Assembly (NCBI RefSeq): GCF_024397915.1
Contig: NZ_CP073347.1
Coordinates: forward strand, 1,178,001 to 1,242,000
Direction of reading: 5' to 3'
DNA length: 64,000 bases
Source: Marinobacterium rhizophilum
Lineage (GTDB): Bacteria; Pseudomonadota; Gammaproteobacteria; Pseudomonadales; Balneatricaceae
A program made the translations under genes and the position numbers. The notes under the pieces were generated by a model that was given only the letters and a program-made list of their open reading frames with translations, ran no database searches and was not told the origin of the DNA. This document shows positions 17,072 to 24,803 of this stretch, piece by piece. Position 1 is the stretch's first letter. Each line of letters begins with the position of its first letter.

Positions 17072-17850
17072 AATAATCCCTTAAGCGCGCGGCACTTCTC
17101 TGCCAAGCGATGTGCATCAACTTTATGCGATGTTCTTGATGTTTTTTTGATTAGATTTTCGTCGTTAAGAGAGCCGTTCAAGAAACAGGTAATTGCCTTG
17201 ATGATTTTTTTGTTCTGACTATGAGATAGAAAGCTTTCAGCGAGCATTTTATCAATGTCTTTGGCAATATTTACAGGGGAAAAGTTCTTTTCTAGCAAAT
17301 CAGTTATTAAGTTTTCACAATCTTGTTCAGCAATTGGAGTTCTAGATTGCTCATCGCACATCATAAAAAACTCGGTTAATGTGGGGTCAAATCTTTTGGA
17401 AGACACGCCGACAATGACAACTTCTTTAAACTCAGCTCTTACCCTTTTTATAAGTTCAAACCCTCCTCTCTGAGGATCTTCCTTTACAACATTGGTCACA
17501 TCCATAAAGATCAAATCATAATTTTTTATGAACGAGTAATCAGTCAGACTGACTTCTTCATATGTCGTCAAATCAAATCCCCGTTTTCTCAGATAGTCGA
17601 CAGGGTAGTTCTCTGGCTGATCATCTATAACAGCTATTTTTCTACGCTTTAAATACTCTTGACTTTCAATGCGAGATCTATTTTTTATGTAGCTCAATAG
17701 ATTGCTGTAATCATTTGCATTATCTGATAGCGTCTTTACCCACTTAGAAATGGAGTATATTCCGCCGCCAACTGTAAACAAGCCAAGCACCACTGTGAAA
17801 AAGTTTGCTAGCCACCCAGAACCATTCCAGAAGGCAATAAATTGAGACAT
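17068..17850 (-). CDS. Membrane-anchored receiver-like protein, integron cassette
   Basis: A 260-residue protein with one N-terminal membrane segment (about residues 16-33, NFFTVVLGLFTVGGGIYS). From residue 70 it carries a receiver-like domain: acidic pair D76-D77 in AVIDDQ, candidate phosphoacceptor D117 in LIFMDVT, and S150 with K152 in IVGVSSKRF, which are the five expected conserved positions. A helical C-terminal region of about 90 residues has no recognised DNA-binding motif. It overlaps the kinase-like gene by four bases. Together they look like an inverted two-component pair in which the receiver is the membrane part. The output is unknown. Confidence 0.7.
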   Translation of the reverse strand: MSQFIAFWNGSGWLANFFTVVLGLFTVGGGIYSISKWVKTLSDNANDYSNLLSYIKNRSRIESQEYLKRRKIAVIDDQPENYPVDYLRKRGFDLTTYEEVSLTDYSFIKNYDLIFMDVTNVVKEDPQRGGFELIKRVRAEFKEVVIVGVSSKRFDPTLTEFFMMCDEQSRTPIAEQDCENLITDLLEKNFSPVNIAKDIDKMLAESFLSHSQNKKIIKAITCFLNGSLNDENLIKKTSRTSHKVDAHRLAEKCRALKGLL

Positions 17851-17896
17851 TACTTGTCACACTCCATATTTTTGAATTTCTGCTTTGGCACCACTG

Positions 17897-17946
17897 GTAT
17901 AACAGCCTGTTAATGAGGCCTTCGGCCTCATAATAATTATTAGAAG
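17897..17946 (-). other. Degenerate attC candidate (site 5)
   Basis: On the minus strand the stretch ends with a good R' box GTTATAC, preceded by perfect arms TGAGGCC and GGCCTCA around GAA. The far end reads TCTAATAA rather than a proper YAAC box. It would bound the two-gene cassette on its upstream side. Confidence 0.5.
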
Positions 17947-18537
17947 GTATACCTTTTTATTTTTCCCATCAACCCAAGCATGGCGGTATCACATTGAATT
18001 CCATATAAAAACCACCATCTTAAAAACCCTATTGAATTGCAAAAAGGTATTTCACCTCGACATCAATCCTGCAAAGGGCCGTCCGAAAGGTACCAGTCCA
18101 GGCTTTCTGAACACTTCAAGGACGAGGTATCGGCAATGCTTGCAGGCTGACTGGGGATACTGGCCTGCGAGGCCGTTTGCACTGCATACGATCCTGCACT
18201 TGATACCTCACCATGCTGCCCTGCTCTGCTCTTTTCCTCTGAACGGGCTGAACGGGCTGAAAACCACGCTACCGCCCCCGCTTCACCGACGACGGTATGC
18301 CTCCTGCAATGCAGGCAGCGCCAGGAAGAACGGAGGGATTGAGATTGGGGAGGGAAAGTTCACCCAGCCTGGCTTCCGTTGCTCAGCTGACGATTTGCAA
18401 ATTTGACGATCTAAATCAGGCACCTGTACTCCGTGGTGCTCGAAGCATCATGCCCAAAGCAGGGGCAAGGGGCAAGGTATAAGGGCCAAGGTTCAAGCTA
18501 AAAGTGGCAAGGTGAAAAAGATTGGTGATTGGTGATT
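17947..18537. other. Non-coding stretch beside integron array
   Basis: No gene is supported between 17947 and about 18460. Composition returns to GC-rich near 18050. A heptamer-like tract follows at 18463-18547. Confidence 0.55.
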
Positions 18538-18547
18538 GGTGATTCAT
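18463..18547. repeat. Heptamer tract (GGGGCAA passing into TGATTGG)
   Basis: Several GGGGCAA-like units grade into three TGATTGG units. The tract directly precedes the composite repeat at 18538-18676, as the longer TGATTTG tract does at 40 kb. Confidence 0.75.
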
Positions 18548-18676
18548 CATGGCGGCGTGCAAGTCAGCACCACCGGGATAACAGAGCGGCTTACATTCCC
18601 CCTCAGCAGCCGACGAGCACCGGGATTATGTTCCGATTAGACCCGAAGGGGCGAGGAATGGATGCCGACCCGCGGA
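18538..18676. repeat. Composite repeat, copy 1
   Basis: Shares TTCATCATGGCGGCGT, then GGGATAACAGAGCGGCTT, CTCAGCAGCCGAC and GGGGCGAG..ATGGATGCCGA in order with 40121-40266. A partial third copy of the GGGATAACAGA block is at 18828-18876. It has no coding capacity. Confidence 0.75.
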
Positions 18677-18975
18677 TTAGGATGCCCCGCTCTTCACCTT
18701 GATGGCAGTGCGTCCGGAGCCGAGTTCCGGCGCGCAACCGCTAAAGGCTTCGTCGCGGGGCGCGACTCCTACGGGCACCGCAGGCTTTAGCGGGGAATCA
18801 AGCTGCAAGGGTACAATTCCCACCTCCGGGATAACAGAACAGCTCCTATACCCCAGTCAGCGCAGAAAATTACTACTGCATTTGCGAACTATCGGCGGAT
18901 ACCCTCCGGCCATCCCTGGCCATCCACCCGCACGCTCCACGGTTATTCGGGGGACTGATCCCCCAGGAACAAGCG

Positions 18976-20082
18976 CTAGTCCACAGCCGGCGGCACCAGC
19001 ACCAGCTTGCCGGTGAAGGTTTTGGCCATGAAGGCCTCCTGCGCGGCGACGATCTGCTCCAGCGGATAGCTTTTGGCCACCAGCGGGCGGATCTCGCCAC
19101 GTTCGATGTAACCGATCAGGTTTTCGAACACCTTTTTGGGCTGCCAGGTGCAGCCCAGGAAGGTCAGGTCCTTCAGGTAAAGCGTGCGTACATCCAGTTC
19201 AACCAGCGGCCCGGCGATGGCGCCGGACACCGCGTAGCGTCCGCCGCGGCGCAGCACGTCACACAGCTGTGGCCACTGCGGGCCGGCCACCAGATCCACC
19301 ACCACATCCACGCTGTCCGCACCCAGCGCTGTCACCAGGTTATCGCCCCGGGCGATGACTTCATCCGCGCCCAGCGCCAGCACGTCATCGCGCTTTTGCG
19401 CACCACAGACCGCTATCACGTAGGCACCGCGACGCCTGGCCAGCTGTACCGCCGCAGAGCCCACCCCGCCGGATGCACCGGTAATCAGCACCCGCTCGCC
19501 AGCCTGCAGCTGCGCCCGCTCCAGCATGCCCTCGGCCGTGGAGTAGGCGCAGGGAAAGGATGCCAGCTCGATATCGCCAAGATCACTGTTGACTGCAAAG
19601 GCTTCGCTGGACCTGGCAATCGCATACTGGGCGAAGCCACCATCGAATTCCGAGCCATAGGTCACACACTGGTAGTCCTCCTGTGTATCAGGCGCTGACT
19701 GCATGGTGCGCACCAGTACGCGCTGGCCCACACGTGCAGCATCCACCTGGCTCCCCACCGCCACGATCTCGCCACAGCAGTCGGCGCCCTGAATCCTTGG
19801 AAATTCGAGCGGTACACCGGCCCAGCCGCCGTCATCATCGCGCACGGTATCAAAGCCCTGGGCCGCGCCCTGGTCGGTAGCCCCGCTCACGCCCTTGGAA
19901 TACCAGCCGATCCGGGTGTTGATATCGGTGTTGTTGATGCCGGCGGCGCCCACGCGGATCAGCACCTCGCCGGCGCCCGGTTGCGGCACCGCAAGGTCCT
20001 GGCGGTACTGCAGCTTGTCCAGCCCGCCATGGCCTGTCAGTTGTACGCCTGTCATAAACTTGGGAACTGGGGTGTCGTTCAT
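18976..20082 (-). CDS. Zinc-type alcohol dehydrogenase/quinone reductase family protein
   Basis: A 368-residue MDR-superfamily oxidoreductase. It has an N-terminal GroES-like domain (PGAGEVLIRVGAAGINNTDINTRIGWYS and RIQGADCCGEIVAVG) and a Rossmann domain with the NAD(P) loop GASGGVGSAAVQLA near residues 203-216. The usual structural-zinc cysteine cluster is not visible. It is divergent from a LysR gene at 20238 with a 155-base spacer, so it is probably that regulator's target. The substrate is unknown. Confidence 0.85.
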   Translation of the reverse strand: MNDTPVPKFMTGVQLTGHGGLDKLQYRQDLAVPQPGAGEVLIRVGAAGINNTDINTRIGWYSKGVSGATDQGAAQGFDTVRDDDGGWAGVPLEFPRIQGADCCGEIVAVGSQVDAARVGQRVLVRTMQSAPDTQEDYQCVTYGSEFDGGFAQYAIARSSEAFAVNSDLGDIELASFPCAYSTAEGMLERAQLQAGERVLITGASGGVGSAAVQLARRRGAYVIAVCGAQKRDDVLALGADEVIARGDNLVTALGADSVDVVVDLVAGPQWPQLCDVLRRGGRYAVSGAIAGPLVELDVRTLYLKDLTFLGCTWQPKKVFENLIGYIERGEIRPLVAKSYPLEQIVAAQEAFMAKTFTGKLVLVPPAVD

Positions 20083-20237
20083 GTCTTCTCTGCCGTTGGT
20101 TCATCTTGCCGACCACCTTAAAAAACCGGCATACTTCAGTCAAACGAATACTTAAAAACAACCAATTCACTATTTCTGAATAACACGACAGCCGGCTTTG
20201 CATCCCGCACGCCGCCTGCCCCGACCCCGGAGTCCCT

Positions 20238-21104
20238 GTGGAGCCATTACTCGACCTTGAACTGCTGCGCACCTTTTGCGAGGTCGTCAAAGCCGGCGAA
20301 CTGAAGAAGGCCGCCGCCGCGGTTTTTCGCTCCCAGGCGGCGGTCAGCATGCAGATCAAGCGCCTGGAAGAACAGCTGGGCGCCCGCCTGCTGGAGCGCA
20401 GCAACCAGGGCATCCAGCTCACCCCCGCCGGCGAGACCCTGCTCGATTACAGCGAACAGTTTTTGCGCCTCAACGCCAGAACCCTGGCGGCGCTGAGCCT
20501 GGAGCAACTGAGCGGCAAAATGAGCTTTGGCATCCCCACCGATTACGCCCAGGATTTCCTGCACTCGTTCATGCCGGCGCTGACCCAGGCGCTGCCGCAA
20601 CTGGAGCCCCGCATCAGCTGCGCACGCAGCCGTAACCTGCGCCAGATGGTGGAACGGGGCGAGCTGGATGTGGCCATTGTCTCCGGCGAGCCGCAATTAA
20701 CCCATGAAATGCTGCTCTGGACCGAACGCCTGATCTGGTCGGCACCGGTGGGCGTGCCGCTTGAACAGCAGGACAAGCTGCCCGTGGGCCTGTTCGAGGA
20801 CAACTGTATTGTGCGCGATCTTTGTGTAGCGGATCTGAAGCGGGCGGGCCTTCCCTGGCAGGCGGTCTTCACCAGCCCGGTGATGGAAAACATTGCCGCA
20901 GCCGTGCATGCCGGCATGGCGGTATCACTGTTGCCGGAATCACTGCTGCGCAACATCCGTTCGCGCCCGCTGTCCGCAGATAAAGTGCACAGCAGCCACT
21001 TGCTGCACATTAACCTGATCTGGTCCCCGAGTATCGACCCGGCCGTGCTGGAGCGCCTGGCCGACTGCATGCGCCAGGCCGCCGCGCAGCTTAACCGCCA
21101 ATAG
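20238..21104 (+). CDS. LysR-family transcriptional regulator
   Basis: A 288-residue LysR protein starting at GTG 20238 with CGGAG upstream. The helix-turn-helix reads LELLRTFCEVVKAGELKKAAAAVFRSQAAVSMQIKRLE, and the effector domain begins KMSFGIPTDYAQDFL. It is divergent from the alcohol dehydrogenase gene, which is its probable target. A long heptamer tract follows its stop. Confidence 0.9.
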   Translation: MEPLLDLELLRTFCEVVKAGELKKAAAAVFRSQAAVSMQIKRLEEQLGARLLERSNQGIQLTPAGETLLDYSEQFLRLNARTLAALSLEQLSGKMSFGIPTDYAQDFLHSFMPALTQALPQLEPRISCARSRNLRQMVERGELDVAIVSGEPQLTHEMLLWTERLIWSAPVGVPLEQQDKLPVGLFEDNCIVRDLCVADLKRAGLPWQAVFTSPVMENIAAAVHAGMAVSLLPESLLRNIRSRPLSADKVHSSHLLHINLIWSPSIDPAVLERLADCMRQAAAQLNRQ

Positions 21105-21113
21105 CCCTGCCCG

Positions 21114-21325
21114 CTTTTGCCTTGCGCCTTGCACCTTGCACCTTGCACCTTGCACCTTGCACCTTGCACCTTGCACCTTGCACCTTGCACCTTGCGCCTT
21201 GCGCCTTGCACCTTGCACCTTGCACCTTGCACCTTGCACCTTGCACCTTGCGCCTTGCGCCTTGCACCTTGCACCTTGCACCTTGCACCTTGCACCTTGA
21301 TGCTTGCGCCTTGCACCTTGCAGCT
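21114..21325. repeat. Heptanucleotide tandem array (TTGCACC), about 29 units
   Basis: About 205 bases of tandem TTGCACC with TTGCGCC variants, between two converging LysR genes. The seven-base unit gives long low-complexity open frames in several phases, which are not genes. Confidence 0.95.
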
Positions 21326-22248
21326 TACGGCTCGACCTCCCCCCGGGCCGCCGCCAGCAGCCAGTCGATGACCCTGGCGCAGTGGGATTGCGGCGCCACG
21401 GCGTCGGCGGTCAGGATGTAAAACCCCGCCTCGCTGTCGAGCCGGTACTGATCATCCAGCGCCTTTACCAGGACGCCGCGTTCAAGCGCAGCCTCGACGA
21501 AAGGCGACGGCACCAGCGCGACCCCCATGCCCTGCTCGGCCGCTTCAATCGCATGGCTGGTCTGGGAAAACACCGGCCCCGACAGTGCCGCCTCCGGGTT
21601 GGCGTAGATCTCGAACCAGCGTTTCCAGTTATTGTGGCTGTCGGAAATGAGCGGCAGTTCATGCAGCCTGGCAGGATCAAGCGCCGCCCGGCCTTCCAGC
21701 AGTGCTGGCGCACAGACTGCTATGGCGCTGCCGGGCAACAGGAAACAGGCGTGGCCCTGTTCAAAAGGCGGCGTACCCCAGCGCACCGTCATGTCCACAT
21801 GGCCGCTGCCGCGCAGCGGCCGCACCGTCTCGCTGGCATCGATCATCACGGCAATATCCGGGTTGGCGCGGGCGAACAGCGGCAGGCGCGGAATCAGCCA
21901 GCGGCTTGCAAAGGTCGGGGTGGTGCTGAGCGTCAGGCGACCCGCCAGATCCCCGGAGTCCTGCTGGCGCAGTTCGCGTGTTGCCTCATCAATAATGCCC
22001 AGGGCCAGGCGCAGGCGGTTGATATAGTCCTTTCCCTGCCTGTTGGGGCTCAGCCCCCGGGGCAGGCGATCGAACAGCTGGCAGCCCAGTTCCTGCTCCA
22101 GTGCCCGTACCTGCTGTGCCACCGCGCCCTGGGTCAGGGACATTTCATCCGCCGCGGCACGAAAGCTGCCAAGGCGCGCAGTCGCTTCCAGCGCGATCAG
22201 GTGATTCAAGGTCGGCAAGAGCCCTCGGCGCGCACCCCATTTCTTCAT
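21325..22248 (-). CDS. LysR-family regulator, GcvA-like
   Basis: A 307-residue LysR protein with LNHLIALEATARLGSFRAAADEMSLTQGAVAQQVRALE and a GcvA-type effector domain (LSTTPTFASRWLIPRL, VRWG). It is divergent from the SDR gene at 22346 with a 97-base spacer and probably regulates the SDR/PNPOx/permease genes. Its stop lies at the edge of the TTGCACC array. Confidence 0.9.
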   Translation of the reverse strand: MKKWGARRGLLPTLNHLIALEATARLGSFRAAADEMSLTQGAVAQQVRALEQELGCQLFDRLPRGLSPNRQGKDYINRLRLALGIIDEATRELRQQDSGDLAGRLTLSTTPTFASRWLIPRLPLFARANPDIAVMIDASETVRPLRGSGHVDMTVRWGTPPFEQGHACFLLPGSAIAVCAPALLEGRAALDPARLHELPLISDSHNNWKRWFEIYANPEAALSGPVFSQTSHAIEAAEQGMGVALVPSPFVEAALERGVLVKALDDQYRLDSEAGFYILTADAVAPQSHCARVIDWLLAAARGEVEP

Positions 22249-22345
22249 GCTGTAATTTTCCTACTGCCTTAACGTCGAATCATGATTGGTTGCAGCTCTG
22301 CAAGTCAGGCTAAATAAGAAACACAGACCAGCCAGGGAGATCAAG

Positions 22346-23050
22346 ATGTCACTGCACAAAGTAGCTATCGTAACAGCAGGCGGAAGCGGCATGGGTGCCG
22401 CATGCGCCCGAAAACTGGCAGAAGACGGCTATCGTGTCGCCATTCTTTCATCATCCGGCAAGGGCGAAGCCCTGGCGAAAGAACTCGGCGGCATCGGTGT
22501 GACCGGCTCGAACCAGTCCAACGACGACCTCAAGCGCCTGGTCGACACGGTGATCGCCCAGTGGGGCCGAATCGATGTGCTGGTCAACAGCGCCGGCCAC
22601 GGCCCACGAGGCCCGGTACTGGAACTGAGCGATGACGACTGGCACACCGGCATGGATGTGTACTTTCTCAGCGCCGTGCGCCCCACCCGGCTGGTCACGC
22701 CCATCATGCTCGAGCAGGGCTCGGGCGTCATTATCAATATCTCGACCTTTGCCGCCTTCGAGCCGGATGCAGTCTTCCCGACCTCGGGCGTGTTCCGTGC
22801 AGGGCTGGCCGCCTTCACCAAGCTGTTCGCCGACAAGTATGCCGCCGACAACCTGCGCATGAACAACGTGCTGCCAGGCTTTATCGACAGCCTGGCGGAA
22901 AAAGCAGAGTTCCGCGATCGCATCCCGATGCAGCGCTACGGCAAGGCACAGGAGATTGCCGCGGTCGTCGCCTTTCTTGCCAGTGAGGGTGCAGGGTATA
23001 TTACCGGCCAGAATCTGCGCGTGGACGGCGGCGTGACCCGCGCCGTTTAA
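22346..23050 (+). CDS. SDR-family protein lacking the catalytic Tyr/Lys
   Basis: A 234-residue short-chain dehydrogenase fold with the nucleotide loop TAGGSGMGAACA near residues 9-20, NSAGHG in the NNAG position and a C-terminal SEGAGYITGQNLRVDGG. At the active site the serine region INIST is present, but the YxxxK motif reads FPTSGVFRAGL, with no tyrosine or lysine in place. The protein may therefore bind a nucleotide without the standard SDR chemistry, or use other residues. The ATG at 22346 has GGGAGA upstream. The product is annotated by fold only. Confidence 0.82.
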   Translation: MSLHKVAIVTAGGSGMGAACARKLAEDGYRVAILSSSGKGEALAKELGGIGVTGSNQSNDDLKRLVDTVIAQWGRIDVLVNSAGHGPRGPVLELSDDDWHTGMDVYFLSAVRPTRLVTPIMLEQGSGVIINISTFAAFEPDAVFPTSGVFRAGLAAFTKLFADKYAADNLRMNNVLPGFIDSLAEKAEFRDRIPMQRYGKAQEIAAVVAFLASEGAGYITGQNLRVDGGVTRAV

Positions 23051-23151
23051 AACGCAGGCAGGTGAGCACACTGTGTGATGTGCTCACCTGCTGTTGCCAC
23101 CATCATGGGCCGACTGCATCCAGCCCCATTACATTTGACTTGGGAGTCCCC

Positions 23152-23718
23152 ATGCTCGACGACCTATTCGCGAACATTTGGCAAAGCCTCGACAAGGCTC
23201 AGCCATCACCGTTCAAGCTGTTGCAGGCAGCGACCATCGGGCTGGACGGCACCCCCAAGGTACGCACAGTGGTGCTGCGTGAGGCGAGCCCTGAACAGCA
23301 TCGCGTCACCTTCTTTACCGACAAGCGCTCGGCCAAGGCAGCCGAATTGCAGCGCAACCCCTGCATTGCACTGACCGGCTTTGATGCCGCCTTGCATGTG
23401 CAGCTGCGCCTTGAAGGCGTCGCTGCGCTCAACACCGATGATGCCGACATTGCGCGTTACTGGCAGGCCTGCCAGGCATACAACCGCGTACTCTACCAAA
23501 GCCCGGTTGCGCCTGGCACAGCCCTCAGCGCCCCGTCTGACATACAGATCAAGCAGGAAGAACACTGCGCCGCCTCTGAGGACGGCTACGAAAACTTCTG
23601 CGTGGTTCAGGTGTCCCTTGCTGCTGTGGAATGGCTCAGCTTGTCGCCAGAGGGGTATCAACGCGCCGCTTTCAAACGTGACGGGGCAACCTGGGCCGGC
23701 CACTGGATTGCCCCCTGA
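23152..23718 (+). CDS. Pyridoxamine 5'-phosphate oxidase family flavoprotein
   Basis: A 188-residue split-barrel FMN protein. QAATIGLDGTPKVRTVVLRE, TFFTDKRSAKAAEL and the C-terminal VEWLSLSPEGYQRAAF with GATWAGHWIAP match the PNPOx-like family. It may oxidise pyridoxamine phosphate or act on another substrate; key PdxH residues cannot be assigned with certainty. The ATG at 23152 is chosen because of the GGGAGT upstream; the longer frame to 23062 begins in the intergenic gap. It reads in the same direction as the SDR before it and the permease after it. Confidence 0.82.
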   Translation: MLDDLFANIWQSLDKAQPSPFKLLQAATIGLDGTPKVRTVVLREASPEQHRVTFFTDKRSAKAAELQRNPCIALTGFDAALHVQLRLEGVAALNTDDADIARYWQACQAYNRVLYQSPVAPGTALSAPSDIQIKQEEHCAASEDGYENFCVVQVSLAAVEWLSLSPEGYQRAAFKRDGATWAGHWIAP

Positions 23719-23823
23719 CCCCCGTTTTGAAGCAATAGGGCCAGCAGCAATAGAGCCAAGAGCCCGTCCGGCTACGCTTGCAACCACGCCAACTGAACTT
23801 CTTATTTCACCCTGGAGCCTACA

Positions 23824-24774
23824 TTGGACTCACGACTGCCCCTCGATACAAGGGCCACCGTTCTCATGCTGGTGTTTTGCCTGGTGCTGGGCATGCAGCA
23901 AATCACCATCAAGGCCACGGCCGACGATATCTCGCCGGTGCTGCAAATCGCCCTGCGCTCGGGCATCAGTGCCCTGCTGGTCGGGTTGTTCATGCAACTG
24001 CGAGGCACGCGGCTGACATTCTCGGATGGCAGCTGGAAGGCGGGGCTGCTGGCCGGCGCCCTCTTTGCCACCGAATACCTGCTGATGGGCGAAAGTCTGC
24101 GCCACACCAGTGCCTCCCATGTGGTGATCTTCATGTACACGGCACCGCTGTTCGCAGCGCTGGGGCTGCACTTCACGGTCGCATCCGAGCGCCTGGCGCC
24201 CCTGCAATGGCTCGGCATACTGCTGGCCTTTGGCGGCATTGCCATCGCTTTTCTTGGTTCCGCGACGCAGACAGACCAGCCGGATGTACTCTCCATGCTC
24301 TGGGGCGATACCCTGGCCCTGCTGGCAGGCGCCGCCTGGGGCATGACAACGGTGATTCTCAGAACCACCCGGCTGTCACGGCTGCCGGCCACCCACACCC
24401 TGATGTACCAGCTGGTCGTCGCATTTGTCGTGCTGATGATTTTTGCGATCTGGCAGGGTCAAACCACCTTTAACCCGACACCCGAGGTCTGGGCGAGCCT
24501 GGCGTTCCAGTCGGTGGTGGTGTCCTTCGCCAGCCTGCTGCTGTGGTTCTGGCTGCTGCAGCACTACCTGGCGTCCCGCCTGGGGGCCTTCTCCTTCCTG
24601 ACGCCGCTGTTCGGGGCCGCATTTGGCGCCTGGTTGCTCAATGAACCGATTGAACCGCGCTTCCTGCTCGGCGCCCTGTTCGTGCTCACCGGCATCGTAC
24701 TGGTCAGTGGCTACACCACGGTGCAACAGGCCCTTGCGTACCTGAAACACCGTGCCGGCCCGAAAACGACCTGA
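23824..24774 (+). CDS. DMT-family permease (EamA type)
   Basis: A 316-residue membrane protein with ten hydrophobic segments and two EamA repeats: the first around ALRSGISALLVGLFMQLRG and SHVVIFMYTAPLFAALGL, the second around GDTLALLAGAAWGMTTVILR and LGAFSFLTPLFGAAFGAWLLNEPI. It probably exports a metabolite at the inner membrane. The apparent start is TTG at 23824 with GGAG six bases upstream. It is the last gene of a plus-strand group and converges with the ABC operon. Confidence 0.88.
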   Translation: MDSRLPLDTRATVLMLVFCLVLGMQQITIKATADDISPVLQIALRSGISALLVGLFMQLRGTRLTFSDGSWKAGLLAGALFATEYLLMGESLRHTSASHVVIFMYTAPLFAALGLHFTVASERLAPLQWLGILLAFGGIAIAFLGSATQTDQPDVLSMLWGDTLALLAGAAWGMTTVILRTTRLSRLPATHTLMYQLVVAFVVLMIFAIWQGQTTFNPTPEVWASLAFQSVVVSFASLLLWFWLLQHYLASRLGAFSFLTPLFGAAFGAWLLNEPIEPRFLLGALFVLTGIVLVSGYTTVQQALAYLKHRAGPKTT

Positions 24775-24803
24775 GCCGCTACGGGTAAGCGCCGGTGGCG
24801 CTG

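Larger units (their letters stand above)
14095..17946 (-). mobile_element. Integron cassette array without integrase (CALIN)
   Basis: Four attC sites with R'' and R' boxes at the outer ends and self-complementary arms separate minus-strand genes, each of which ends in or next to the R'' box of its attC. A fifth, degenerate site closes the far end. The gene order with respect to attC sites is exactly that of integron cassettes. No tyrosine-recombinase integrase is present in the window. All cassettes are AT-rich compared with the chromosome. From the left: a truncated cassette, a small membrane protein, a membrane coiled-coil protein, a HEPN-like protein, and a two-gene signalling cassette. 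Confidence 0.9.

Noticed and set aside
18032..18482. Short plus-strand frames in the gap after the integron array
   Set aside because: No ribosome sites, no recognisable folds, and they run into the heptamer tract and composite repeat.
21117..21421. Repeat-protein-like frames (LAPCTLH units) over the TTGCACC array
   Set aside because: A seven-base tandem repeat stays open in several frames on both strands; there is no ribosome site or non-repetitive domain.
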